Source of the DNA: Anoxybacter fermentans | GTDB taxonomy: Bacteria > Bacillota > Halanaerobiia > DY22613 | DNA length: 64,000 nucleotides | NCBI RefSeq assembly: GCF_003991135.1 | Contig: NZ_CP016379.1 | Span: 2,046,001 to 2,110,000 of the forward strand | Direction: 5' to 3' | Made by a program: the position numbers and the translations under genes | In this document: piece after piece, positions 35,988 through 43,393 of the stretch | How the letters are laid out: each line of letters begins with the position of its first letter | Position numbering within the stretch: position 1 is the first letter of the stretch | The notes under the pieces: model-generated | The model's database searches: none | The model's input: the letters and a program-made list of their open reading frames with translations, nothing else | Told to the model about the DNA's origin: nothing

Positions 35988-37931
35988 TTAAAAGAAGGTC
36001 AAAATCAAATGAATTATATGTCCAACTAAAAATGCAAAAGAAAAGATAAATCCGGAAATCAAAAGTCCCACTTTCAATCCATATTCTTTTACCATAACTG
36101 CAAATTGAGCAATACAGGGTACAAAAAGGGTTAAGATAATGGAAGCAACAATAAGTCCATCTCCTTTTAAAATACCTTGCTGATAAAGATCAAAAAGCCC
36201 ACAGGCACCATAATCCCGTCTGAAAAATCCAAATAAAAAAACTACCGCTGCTTCCCGCGGAAGTCCAAGCTGCAGCATTACAGGTTCTAGTAAATCTAAT
36301 AAACGTTGAAATACCCCGGTTATCTGACAAATCCAGATTAAAACACTGGAATAAACAAATAGGGGTAAAATTTCGATAAAATACCAGCATATCCTGGCCC
36401 GGGTCTTTACAATAATATTACTAAGTTTTGGCCAACGCAATACTGGAACTTCTATATAAAACCCCGATTTTATCCCTGGCATCAATTTATCGGCAAGAAA
36501 ACCAACTAAAAATAAAATCCCAACAACCACCAAAAACCAGATTACTAATCCTCCAGGTTCTTTTGAAAGAAGTCCTGTAATTACTCCCAATTGTGCTGAA
36601 CAGGGAATAGCCAATGCCAGCAAAAGTGTAGCTATAATCCTCTCACGCCTGCTCTCCAAAATTCGGGTAGTCAAAGTGGCCATAGTATCACAACCAAGCC
36701 CCAAAACCATTGGTATTACAGCTCGACCATTTAAACCTATAAGTTTAAAAATCCGATCAACTAATAACGCTAATCGTGGAAAATACCCTGAATCCTCCAG
36801 AATGGAAAAAACAAAGAAAAACGTTCCCACTATCGGTAAAATAATGGCTACTGCATACCGAACACCCAGTGTAAATATCCCATATTCTCCAACAAAAAGA
36901 GACTGCAAACTCTCCCAGGGAACCAGTTTTTTAAACCATAAAGTAAATAAGGGATTTAACCATTTTTGAAAAATCGACTCCTCCAGAAAATCCACTAATA
37001 CTCCAGCCCCTATTCCCCCCACAAAACGATAGATTCCAAAATAAAGAACCAAAAACAAAATAGGAATGCCGGTTAAGGGCCTGGTACATAATTGGCTTAT
37101 AAAGGTTTGAAAATACGGAACTTTAGCCTGACTGGTATCAAAAATATTACGCAAAATTAGTTCATTTTTTTTCTGTCTGGCTATGGTAATTTTATATGAA
37201 TAAAACTTTCTTTCATCTACAGGCCTTTTTTTTAAAATCTTCAAAATTTGTTTTACTGTCATAGAGTCCTCGACTTCTTTTACCCATTCTAATATTTCTT
37301 CATCATTTTGTAGTAAAAACAATGCTATACTCCTTTTTGTGATGGGATACTTACCTTTAAGCAAAAATTGAATCCGCTTTAGAAGAATTTCAATTTCTCC
37401 GGGATAATAACAATGAAGAGGTTTTCTACATTTTGCTTGATTAATATCTACTACCAGCTCTGTTATAAGTTTTTTTAACTTATCAATTCCCTCTCCGGTA
37501 ATAGAAACTGTAGGAATAACAGGGATACCCAACTTCTTTTTCAGAGCAGAAAAATTAATTTTAAGTCCCCTTCGTCTGGCTTCATCCATCATATTGACTA
37601 CCAATATAACCTTAAAACCAGCTTCTATAAGTTGGAGTGTAATGGGAAGCATTCGCTGAATATTTTTGGCATCTATAATATGTAAAATCAAATCCGGTTT
37701 TTCAAAGAGTAATAATCTCCGGGTCACCCTTTCTTCCTCACTAATGGGAAATAACGAATAAATTCCAGGAGTATCTATAATATCTACTACTATTTCACCC
37801 CTTTTAAACTGTCCCCAACTTACCTCCACCGTTGTACCTGGATAGTTAGAGACTGTTACATATTGGCCAGTCAGACGATAAAAAATCATACTTTTACCTA
37901 CATTAGGCGAACCAACCAGAGCAATCTTCAT
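35988..37931 (-). CDS. feoB: Ferrous iron transporter FeoB
   Basis: GTP-dependent Fe(II) importer, 647 residues from ATG 37931 (a GAGGTGG site precedes it; the upstream in-frame GTG is part of that site). G domain motifs: G1 GSPNVGKS (about 7-14), G3 DTPG, G4 NMMDEA; then a membrane domain with two Gate/FeoB_C regions including GLGCDTMATLTTR and GFFRRDYGACGLFDLYQQG. It is the second gene after fur, with a possible attenuator between them. Normal length for the shorter FeoB forms. Confidence 0.95.
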   Translation of the reverse strand: MKIALVGSPNVGKSMIFYRLTGQYVTVSNYPGTTVEVSWGQFKRGEIVVDIIDTPGIYSLFPISEEERVTRRLLLFEKPDLILHIIDAKNIQRMLPITLQLIEAGFKVILVVNMMDEARRRGLKINFSALKKKLGIPVIPTVSITGEGIDKLKKLITELVVDINQAKCRKPLHCYYPGEIEILLKRIQFLLKGKYPITKRSIALFLLQNDEEILEWVKEVEDSMTVKQILKILKKRPVDERKFYSYKITIARQKKNELILRNIFDTSQAKVPYFQTFISQLCTRPLTGIPILFLVLYFGIYRFVGGIGAGVLVDFLEESIFQKWLNPLFTLWFKKLVPWESLQSLFVGEYGIFTLGVRYAVAIILPIVGTFFFVFSILEDSGYFPRLALLVDRIFKLIGLNGRAVIPMVLGLGCDTMATLTTRILESRRERIIATLLLALAIPCSAQLGVITGLLSKEPGGLVIWFLVVVGILFLVGFLADKLMPGIKSGFYIEVPVLRWPKLSNIIVKTRARICWYFIEILPLFVYSSVLIWICQITGVFQRLLDLLEPVMLQLGLPREAAVVFLFGFFRRDYGACGLFDLYQQGILKGDGLIVASIILTLFVPCIAQFAVMVKEYGLKVGLLISGFIFSFAFLVGHIIHLILTFF

Positions 37932-37942
37932 CCATACCACCT

Positions 37943-37994
37943 CAAAAAAAAAATCCTCATCCCCTACTATCTATATTAGTAGAGAATAAGGATT
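37943..37994 (-). terminator. Terminator or attenuator between fur and feoB
   Basis: Arms at 37952-37969 and 37977-37994 form a long stem with few mismatches; on the minus strand it is followed by a run of about ten T. It would stop most transcripts after fur; readthrough or a separate promoter would be needed for feoB, whose ribosome binding site starts right after the T run. Confidence 0.7.
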
Positions 37995-37999
37995 TATGC

Positions 38000-38443
38000 T
38001 CAATCTTTAGATTCTATGCGACAATCTGAACAATAACCATAAAACTTAATCCGATGATCAACCACATCAAAGTTATATTCTCTATCAATATAACCTTCTA
38101 AATCCTTTAATATATAATCACTGAACTCTATAATCTTCCCGCATTTAAGACAAATCAAATGGTGGTGATGGTAATCTCCCTGCTCTAATTCATAGCGACG
38201 GCAATTATTATCAAAATTTAGTTCATGTAAAATACCCAACTCACAAAATAACTCAAGAGTACGATAAACAGTAGCCAATCCAACTCGCGGATTTCGTTCC
38301 CGTACTAATTGATAAACTTCTTCTGCACTGAGGTGTTCATTTATATTTTCTAATAAAACTCTAAGAATCAGCCGTCGTTGTGAGGTTAATTTAAAATTAG
38401 CTTCCGTCATTCGCTGTTCATATTCTTTTAGTTTATCTTTCAA
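38000..38443 (-). CDS. fur: Ferric uptake regulator family repressor
   Basis: Iron-responsive repressor. I start it at TTG 38443, directly behind GGTGGTGGA, giving 147 residues, the family norm; the open frame to 38512 would contain the promoter and Fur box. DNA-binding helix region LTSQRRLILRVLLENINEHLS and VGLATVYRTLELF; metal sites in GDYHHHHLICLKCGKIIEF (about 86-104) and CSDC near the C terminus. Presence of HHHH and the two Cys pairs fits Fur rather than Zur, as does its position before feoB-feoA and its own Fur box. Confidence 0.92.
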   Translation of the reverse strand: MKDKLKEYEQRMTEANFKLTSQRRLILRVLLENINEHLSAEEVYQLVRERNPRVGLATVYRTLELFCELGILHELNFDNNCRRYELEQGDYHHHHLICLKCGKIIEFSDYILKDLEGYIDREYNFDVVDHRIKFYGYCSDCRIESKD

Positions 38444-38463
38444 TCCACCACCTACTTTCCAAG

Positions 38464-38512
38464 TGATTATCATTATCAATAAAATTATATCAAAACTGGG
38501 CAATAGGGTCAA
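38464..38512 (-). promoter_or_regulatory. fur promoter with overlapping Fur box
   Basis: On the minus strand TTGACC (38512-38507), 17 bases, TATAAT (38489-38484, with an upstream TG extension). Immediately downstream, covering the expected start site, is TGATAATGATAATCA (38478-38464), a 7-1-7 Fur box with one mismatch to the consensus. The promoter lies in the end of the preceding gene. Confidence 0.85.
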
Positions 38513-38867
38513 GAGTTATCTCTTTTAAGATCAGACGCTTAATTTGAAAAATGATTTGCTCCCATTCAATCTTCAAATCCCGGGGCATAGTTCTTTCTAC
38601 AAAAAAGATGGGATTGATTCCAATAATCAAAATACGATCATTAATAGTAATATAACTGATTTTTGAGTCTTCATCTTCATCTCCTTCAAACTGATCAATA
38701 ATAATAATTTTATCGGCTTTAAGCTTAAGAATCCAGGTATATAAATCCCAGCCGGAAGAACAATTTGAAAAGATCAAATCAGGATCTTTCATTGACCTCC
38801 GCAATTTATTCATCAAAATATTGATTCCTTTATGGTTAATACCAATCACAGCAACTTTTCTCTTCAT
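38490..38867 (-). CDS. Small protein, faint hydrogenase-maturation-protease resemblance
   Basis: 125 residues. I do not recognise it with certainty. The order of an N-terminal VAVIGINHKG strand, a middle SSGWDLYTWILKLKADKIIIIDQ and a beta strand near residue 80 loosely resembles M52 hydrogenase maturation proteases (which read GNPLRGDDG and GLDLL..DKVIIVDA), but the acidic metal ligands at the first motif are absent here. A hairpin in its leader hides its ribosome binding site. It ends inside the fur promoter. Confidence 0.55.
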   Translation of the reverse strand: MKRKVAVIGINHKGINILMNKLRRSMKDPDLIFSNCSSGWDLYTWILKLKADKIIIIDQFEGDEDEDSKISYITINDRILIIGINPIFFVERTMPRDLKIEWEQIIFQIKRLILKEITLDPIAQF

Positions 38868-38873
38868 AAAAAA

Positions 38874-38914
38874 TCACCTTTCCGGGTTTATACTTATAAT
38901 TTACCCAGAAAGGT
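38874..38914 (-). promoter_or_regulatory. Hairpin covering the ribosome binding site of the 38490-38867 gene
   Basis: Stem ACCTTTCCGGGT / ACCCAGAAAGGT (38876-38887 and 38903-38914) with one mismatch, then TTTTTT on the minus strand just before the ATG. The right minus-strand arm contains GGAAAGGTGA, the Shine-Dalgarno site for the next gene. It may be a terminator of the upstream dehydrogenase, a translational control element, or both. Confidence 0.55.
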
Positions 38915-38943
38915 AAAGATATAAACAATTTTCCTACATTAGA

Positions 38944-39900
38944 TTAGTATCCCTTCGTAAAATCAACTACATTTTCCAGAGATTCACCTTTAATATAGTG
39001 CTGAAGATTTCGGGCCAGAATCTCAAATGCACGTTCCATATAATGATTTGAGAGAGCAGACATATGTGGAGAAATATAAACATTCTCCATCTCCCAGAGA
39101 GGGGAATCAGGATCTAAAGGCTCCTCTTCAAAAACATCCAGAATAGCAGCACGAATCTGTCCGGCCTTGAGTGCTTCAATCAATGCCTTTTCATCAACAA
39201 CATTACCTCGACCAAAATTCATAAAAATAGCCTCATTTTTCATCCTGGCAAAGGCGTCCTCACCAATCATATGATAGGTTTCAGGGGTATAAGGTAAAAT
39301 AGTGATTATTACATCCCCCTCTTCAATAGCAGTAAGCCACTGATCACTACTATAAACCTGATCAGCAAATTCTACTTTCTCTAAAGTCTTTTTTACACCA
39401 ATAACCCGCATTCCAAAAGCTTTGGCCCGCTTAGCCAATTCTATTCCAATATTCCCTAATCCCAGAATCACAAGGGTTTTACCGTATAGTTCCTCTACTC
39501 TAGGTCTATCCCACTTTTTCTGTCGCTGGTTTTCTCTCAACTTAAAAAGCCCCCGGATAACACCCAATAACATTCCCATTATATGTTCTGACATTGGAAT
39601 TCCGTGAATTCCTTTCATCGATGTAAGAATTATTCCTCTTTCCTTAACCTCAGGAAGAAGAAAACTATCAACTCCAGCAGTCAGGGTTTGAATCCACTTT
39701 AGTTTTTTACCCACTCGAACATATTCAGGATCAAAAGTACTCCACCAGATAACCAGGACCTCTGCATCTTCAACTTCTTTTTTAAGAACTGCTTTATCTT
39801 CTGAACAAACAATATTTAACTCCACTCCCAATTCTTCACCAATAGTCTTGAGTCGTTTGATATGCCGTGAATTAACTTTACTTCCAATCAAAATCTTCAT
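38944..39900 (-). CDS. D-isomer specific 2-hydroxyacid dehydrogenase
   Basis: NAD-dependent reduction of a 2-keto acid, 318 residues from ATG 39900. Substrate-binding domain at both ends; Rossmann motif VILGLGNIGIELAKRAKAFG (about 141-160); catalytic Arg in FGRGNVVDEKAL (about 228), Glu in VFEEEPLDPDSPLWE and His in ISPHMSALS. The His-in-SPHMSA form resembles the GhrA/phosphoglycerate-dehydrogenase-like group rather than D-lactate dehydrogenase. Exact substrate unknown. An in-frame TTG 24 bases upstream is an alternative start. Confidence 0.88.
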   Translation of the reverse strand: MKILIGSKVNSRHIKRLKTIGEELGVELNIVCSEDKAVLKKEVEDAEVLVIWWSTFDPEYVRVGKKLKWIQTLTAGVDSFLLPEVKERGIILTSMKGIHGIPMSEHIMGMLLGVIRGLFKLRENQRQKKWDRPRVEELYGKTLVILGLGNIGIELAKRAKAFGMRVIGVKKTLEKVEFADQVYSSDQWLTAIEEGDVIITILPYTPETYHMIGEDAFARMKNEAIFMNFGRGNVVDEKALIEALKAGQIRAAILDVFEEEPLDPDSPLWEMENVYISPHMSALSNHYMERAFEILARNLQHYIKGESLENVVDFTKGY

Positions 39901-40089
39901 TAAGAACCAATACCCCCTTACCAATTATCTTAATTTTTATTATATCTTAAGCTAATGAGCAATACAAGAAATCTTAAACAGAGAGATTGGTTTTCTATTT
40001 AAAAAAATTAGAAAATACCTAAAATTTAAGCGGTATTTCTTCGTAATTTAATAATTTTTTAATTTTTTTAAAAATTTTATATAATAATA

Positions 40090-40118
40090 TTGTATTTGAC
40101 TGGAAAATTATATATAAT
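40090..40118 (+). promoter_or_regulatory. Candidate promoter of the AbrB-like gene
   Basis: TTGTAT (40090-40095), 17 bases, TATAAT (40113-40118), in a very AT-rich stretch 58 bases before the ATG. Other AT-rich hexamers nearby make the choice uncertain. Confidence 0.5.
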
Positions 40119-40175
40119 GATTTTAACAGATTATATCAGAATTTTGAGAAAATTTATTAAGGGGGGGATTAAACA

Positions 40176-40415
40176 ATGCAAGCTACTGGTATTGTGCGGA
40201 AAATCGATGAATTGGGGAGGATTGTAATTCCTATTGATTTGAGGAGGAATCTTAACATTGATTCCAATGATCCAATAGAAATTCTGGTGGGGGAGGATGA
40301 AATAGTTTTAAGAAAGTTTGTTCCAACATGCGTCTTTTGCGGGAATACAGAAGATACCTTTGTTTTCAAAAAACAATCAGTTTGCCGCCAATGTCAAAAG
40401 GAATTAATTTCATAA
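40176..40415 (+). CDS. AbrB/SpoVT-like transition regulator with zinc ribbon tail
   Basis: 79-residue DNA-binding protein. Residues 1-50 form the swapped-hairpin AbrB domain (ATGIVRKIDELGRIVIPIDL, as in Bacillus AbrB, SpoVT and Abh). The C-terminal third is CVFCGNTEDTFVFKKQSVCRQC-like with two CxxC pairs (about 52-74), a zinc ribbon that many clostridial AbrB paralogues carry. It probably forms dimers/tetramers and regulates growth-phase or sporulation genes. Plus strand, single gene, with a strong AAGGGGGGG site. Confidence 0.9.
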   Translation: MQATGIVRKIDELGRIVIPIDLRRNLNIDSNDPIEILVGEDEIVLRKFVPTCVFCGNTEDTFVFKKQSVCRQCQKELIS

Positions 40416-40431
40416 AAATTATATGATTTTC

Positions 40432-40717
40432 ATCCTGTGATAAAGCCTTATTTCGACTGAAATCTTACTAAAATGGTTAAACGAAAAATTTCTATGGTGT
40501 TTTTGGCAATATATGATTCAAATTACAGCTTGACATGGAGCCTCTAGGGTATGGTTTAAGACAAATGCGAGCAGAAGTTAATTTGCCAGGCTATTTAGCC
40601 TATCATACCCTTTTCTCCATATAAAGCTGTAATTTGAATATTTTTTGTATAATTACTTGGCCAAATGCTCCTTTTTTACTTTGCCAGAGAAACTATGACG
40701 CTCAAAATTAGCTTTTT
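40432..40717 (-). repeat. Palindromic repeat family, copy I (half, interrupted)
   Basis: 40432-40496 reads CATCCTGTGATAAAGCCTTA ... ACGAAAAATTTCTATG; the arm resumes at 40698 as ACGCTCAAAATTAGCTTTTT. Between them lies a 196-bp insert (40497-40692) flanked by CTATG on both sides. Only one arm of the palindrome is present. Confidence 0.85.
40497..40692. mobile_element. Nested palindromic insertion with 5-bp direct repeats
   Basis: Flanked by CTATG at 40492-40496 and 40693-40697. Its ends share TGGCAA in inverted form (about 40504 and 40681-40687). Its core is a hairpin beginning ATTCAAATTACAGCTT (40516) and ending with its exact complement AAGCTGTAATTTGAAT (40624-40639), with ATGGAG and GGGTATG also repeated in inverted order further in. 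No open frame; a MITE-like element. Confidence 0.7.
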
Positions 40718-40792
40718 CACCCCTACTTCATAATGACATCTATCTCCTGTCTAATGTTTTACAATAACCTGGCACACAAATACAAAAAACTT

Positions 40793-40822
40793 AAAAAACC
40801 ATCCGAATATATCAACGGATGG
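40793..40822 (-). terminator. Rho-independent terminator of the Nudix gene
   Basis: Stem CCATCCG / CGGATGG (40799-40822) with a 10-base loop, followed by six T on the minus strand (40793-40798). About 130 bases downstream of the Nudix stop codon. Confidence 0.75.
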
Positions 40823-40949
40823 CTTTGAAGTTCAAAAAAATTAAAACTTCCAATAATTAACTTAGAACTCTTGGCCTAGGTCATAACTGCAACTACAGCA
40901 ACGTATTTATACCGTTTTCCAAAATTCATATAGGAGTCTCTTGATTTCT

Positions 40950-41438
40950 TTAATATCTTCGTAAATATTCAAATAAGATACTTTTATCCAATAAAGCAAA
41001 AGTTTCTGGCTTTTCATGGATTTGTTTCTCTAATTCACTTTTAGAAATCCAGAAAGGATTACTTGTTTCATCACCACCCTGGATTAACTCACCCTCTGCC
41101 TCACATATAAAAACCAATCCCAACGAAGGATAAGGGCCTTTCGTCATTTGATATACTGTAAAAGGTTGAATTGTTTCAACACAATCTTCACCTTCATAAA
41201 CTCTCTCTAATTTTCCATCTCGAATCCGCTTTAAATCTAAACCACATTCTTCTTTAATTTCACGTTTTAGTGCACTATATATACTTTCATAAGCTCGAAT
41301 TTTTCCACCTGGAATTTCATATCGTTGAGTATATGGGTCTGTATCAGGTTTATTTCTCGTTTGTAAAACAATCCACTTTTCACCATCCATTTCTTTTTCA
41401 ATCAAAGCTTTTACATTAGGAATACATAATTTTTCCAT
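40950..41438 (-). CDS. Nudix hydrolase
   Basis: Hydrolyses a nucleoside-diphosphate-linked compound. 162 residues with an intact Nudix box starting at GGKIRAYESIYSALKREIKE and ending ECGL (about 46-68), fitting GX5EX7REUXEEXGU. The preceding YEIPGG is the usual lead-in. No substrate-specific motif is recognised. It sits alone among repeats and gene fragments, with its own terminator. Start ATG behind CAGGGGAG. Confidence 0.9.
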   Translation of the reverse strand: MEKLCIPNVKALIEKEMDGEKWIVLQTRNKPDTDPYTQRYEIPGGKIRAYESIYSALKREIKEECGLDLKRIRDGKLERVYEGEDCVETIQPFTVYQMTKGPYPSLGLVFICEAEGELIQGGDETSNPFWISKSELEKQIHEKPETFALLDKSILFEYLRRY

Positions 41439-41459
41439 AATTCAGCTCCCCTGTGAAAT

Positions 41460-41575
41460 TTAATCAAAAAATGAAATTTCAAAATCTATTGATACAAGAA
41501 CAGTTTGATTTTCACGATCCAATTTTGGAAAGAAATATTTTTCAGGTAGTCTATCTAATTTGTTAATTAAATTGA
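41460..41575 (-). pseudogene. C-terminal fragment of an unknown gene cut by a palindromic element
   Basis: Just upstream of the Nudix gene the minus strand has an open stretch ending LINKLDRLPEKYFFPKLDRE, NQTVLVSIDFEISFFD then TAA, with normal codon use but no start. It breaks off exactly where the hairpin element 41571-41695 begins. I cannot name the parent gene. Confidence 0.5.
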
Positions 41576-41695
41576 GGGAATTTCATAAGTAGCAAAACAA
41601 TCAACCATTTTCAATATATTGTGTTGCTATCCTCTTAATATACACAATATGTTGACTTGTATTGTTTAAAAATTTAATTATGAAATTCCCTCAAT
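41571..41695. repeat. 125-bp palindromic element, unrelated to the main family
   Basis: Perfect 18-bp ends ATTGAGGGAATTTCATAA (41571-41588) and their inverted copy (41678-41695). Further in, TCAATATATTGTGT is matched by ACACAATATGTTGA with two mismatches, so the whole element folds as one long hairpin. No coding capacity. It truncates the gene fragment on its left. Confidence 0.8.
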
Positions 41696-41706
41696 TATGT
41701 AATATA

Positions 41707-41919
41707 TGATCTTACTGAAAAAAGCTAATTTTTTGCTTTTTCGAACCATCTAAAGTTTGATTTCAGTTGAAGTAAAACACACTAATCAATGGGCTCTCCT
41801 AGACCTTGATTAGCTCATCACATCCTGTGATGAGACCTTATTTCTCCTTCGATCTCACTAAGATGGTTTACCGAAAAATTTCAATAACGCTCAAAATTAG
41901 CTTTTTGCAGTTTAATCGA
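41707..41919 (-). repeat. Palindromic repeat family, copy J (full length, inverted)
   Basis: Full-length copy in reverse orientation: starts TGATCTTACTG and ends AGCTTTTTGCAGTTTAATC on the plus strand, with both inner hairpins (CATCACATCCTGTGATG and the ACTAATCAA arm). It lies directly before the istB remnant. Confidence 0.9.
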
Positions 41920-41925
41920 AAAATG

Positions 41926-42349
41926 TATTAATGTCAGGTGCAGTAGGAACAGGGAAAACCCACTTGACCACCACTCTAGGAATAAAGGCCTGTGCCCAAG
42001 GTAAAAAATAAAATTTTATCGAGCTGTAAATTTAACAAACAAGTTATTGGAAAAACATTCATCAGGTCAAACAGGAAAACTGATAAAAAAGATAGCCAAA
42101 GCAGATATACTTATCCTTGATGAGTTGGGTAATATTCCCTTTAGTAAAAAGGTTGCTGAATTACTGTTTTCAGTGATCTCAAACAGTTATGAACAGCAAA
42201 GCATAATCGTTATTTCAAATCTTGAATTTAGACGATAAAATGAGGTGTTTGGAGATGATCGTTTAACAGCAGCAGTAATTGATAAGATTATTCAACATGC
42301 CCATATTCTTGCTTTCACAGGTAAAAGTTATCAATTTATCAGGCAATAG
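41926..42349 (+). pseudogene. istB: IstB-like (IS21 helper ATPase) remnant
   Basis: Three frames together read as the AAA+ core of IstB: LMSGAVGTGKTHLTTTLGI (Walker A) then a stop; KFYRAVNLTNKLLEKHS and ADILILDELGNIPFSKKVAELLF (Walker B) to SNLEFRR then a stop; then FGDDRLTAAVIDKIIQHAHI to the end at 42349. The N-terminal domain is missing and two frame breaks are present, so it is dead. The partner istA is not in the window. Repeat copy J adjoins its 5' side. Confidence 0.85.
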
Positions 42350-42533
42350 TTAATAACCAAAGGGAAAAGGAAACGCAGGAATAATAGTTAAAATTCACCA
42401 CTCTCTCCTTTTATATAAGAAGGAAAAGAGCTAAAAAAGCATAATTATTTGGATGCTATGTAATTTTAAATTACCATTCTATATAAAAAAGACTTACCAA
42501 AGACAAATGTACTTTTATATTCTAATATTGCCC

Positions 42534-42692
42534 CTACAGAACAGAAATAATAGTCTTTCTCTTTAACATATTAAAAATTTTTGTCTTAAATACTTCACTT
42601 TTACTTTCATTGAGGTTTGCCGGTTTAGGAATATAAGGATCAATTGATTTTCTATTTTTTCCTTCAGAATGCCCAAATCTGCCGAAATTCAT
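42534..42692 (-). CDS. Possible small protein, 52 residues
   Basis: ATG 42692 to TAG 42534; the protein begins MNFGRFGHSEGKNRKSIDPY and is basic. A weak GAGAAG site precedes it, and it lies 20 bases after the stop of the DUF45 metallopeptidase gene. I do not recognise it; it may be a real downstream gene or a fragment. The bases 42350-42533 between it and the istB remnant show nothing I can identify. Confidence 0.3.
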   Translation of the reverse strand: MNFGRFGHSEGKNRKSIDPYIPKPANLNESKSEVFKTKIFNMLKRKTIISVL

Positions 42693-42712
42693 ATCTTCTC
42701 ATCCCTAAATTA

Positions 42713-43393
42713 CTATATCTTTAAAAGATAAGAGTTCTTTTTTAACCAATTCTCATATTTCTTATAATCAGGCATTAACATTTTTACTTTATTCCAGAAT
42801 TCTTTTGAATGATTTTTCTCCTCCAGGTGAACTAACTCATGAACAACAACATAATCTATAACTGGTAAAGGAGCCATTATCAAACGCCATGAGAAATTTA
42901 AATTTCCATTAGAACTACACGATCCCCATCTTTTTTGAGCATTTGTAATATTAACTTTATTATATTTAAAACCCCTCTTTTGAGCATACCATCTTACCCT
43001 TTCAGATATTTTTCTATGTGCTTCCTTCTTATACCACTCAATAAATAATTTTTTTGCATATGGTAAATAGTTTCTATCAAGATAAAAACCATTTTCAAAT
43101 CTAAGTGGAATATCTGCTTCATTTACTATGGTCAGCCTATAATAATCTCCCAGATAAAGAAACCCTTCTCCATTTACAAATTCCTTGGGAGAAAATTTTG
43201 GATCTCTGGATTGAATTTCTTTTTTCTTTTTTTCAATCCAATCTTTATGATTATAAACAACCTTTTCTATAGTTTTTTCATCCACATGAAAAGGAGCTCT
43301 TACTATCAATGTAGCATCATCAGTTATTTGAAGAGCAATAGTCTTTCTTTTTGTTTTGATTATTTTATCTATTTTGATTTCCACCTTCTTCAC
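42713..43393 (-). CDS. YgjP-like (DUF45) zinc metallopeptidase
   Basis: 226 residues. Zinc-peptidase motif HELVHLEEKNHSKEFW (about 185-200; HExxH then a third His), preceded by the DUF45 segment AQKRWGSCSSNGNLNFSWRL. This family, also called YgjP-like or M48-like, is often the gene after hsdR in type I restriction clusters; its role there is not established to my knowledge. The start overlaps the hsdR stop by four bases (ATGA), so it is part of the restriction operon. Confidence 0.9.
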   Translation of the reverse strand: MKKVEIKIDKIIKTKRKTIALQITDDATLIVRAPFHVDEKTIEKVVYNHKDWIEKKKKEIQSRDPKFSPKEFVNGEGFLYLGDYYRLTIVNEADIPLRFENGFYLDRNYLPYAKKLFIEWYKKEAHRKISERVRWYAQKRGFKYNKVNITNAQKRWGSCSSNGNLNFSWRLIMAPLPVIDYVVVHELVHLEEKNHSKEFWNKVKMLMPDYKKYENWLKKNSYLLKI

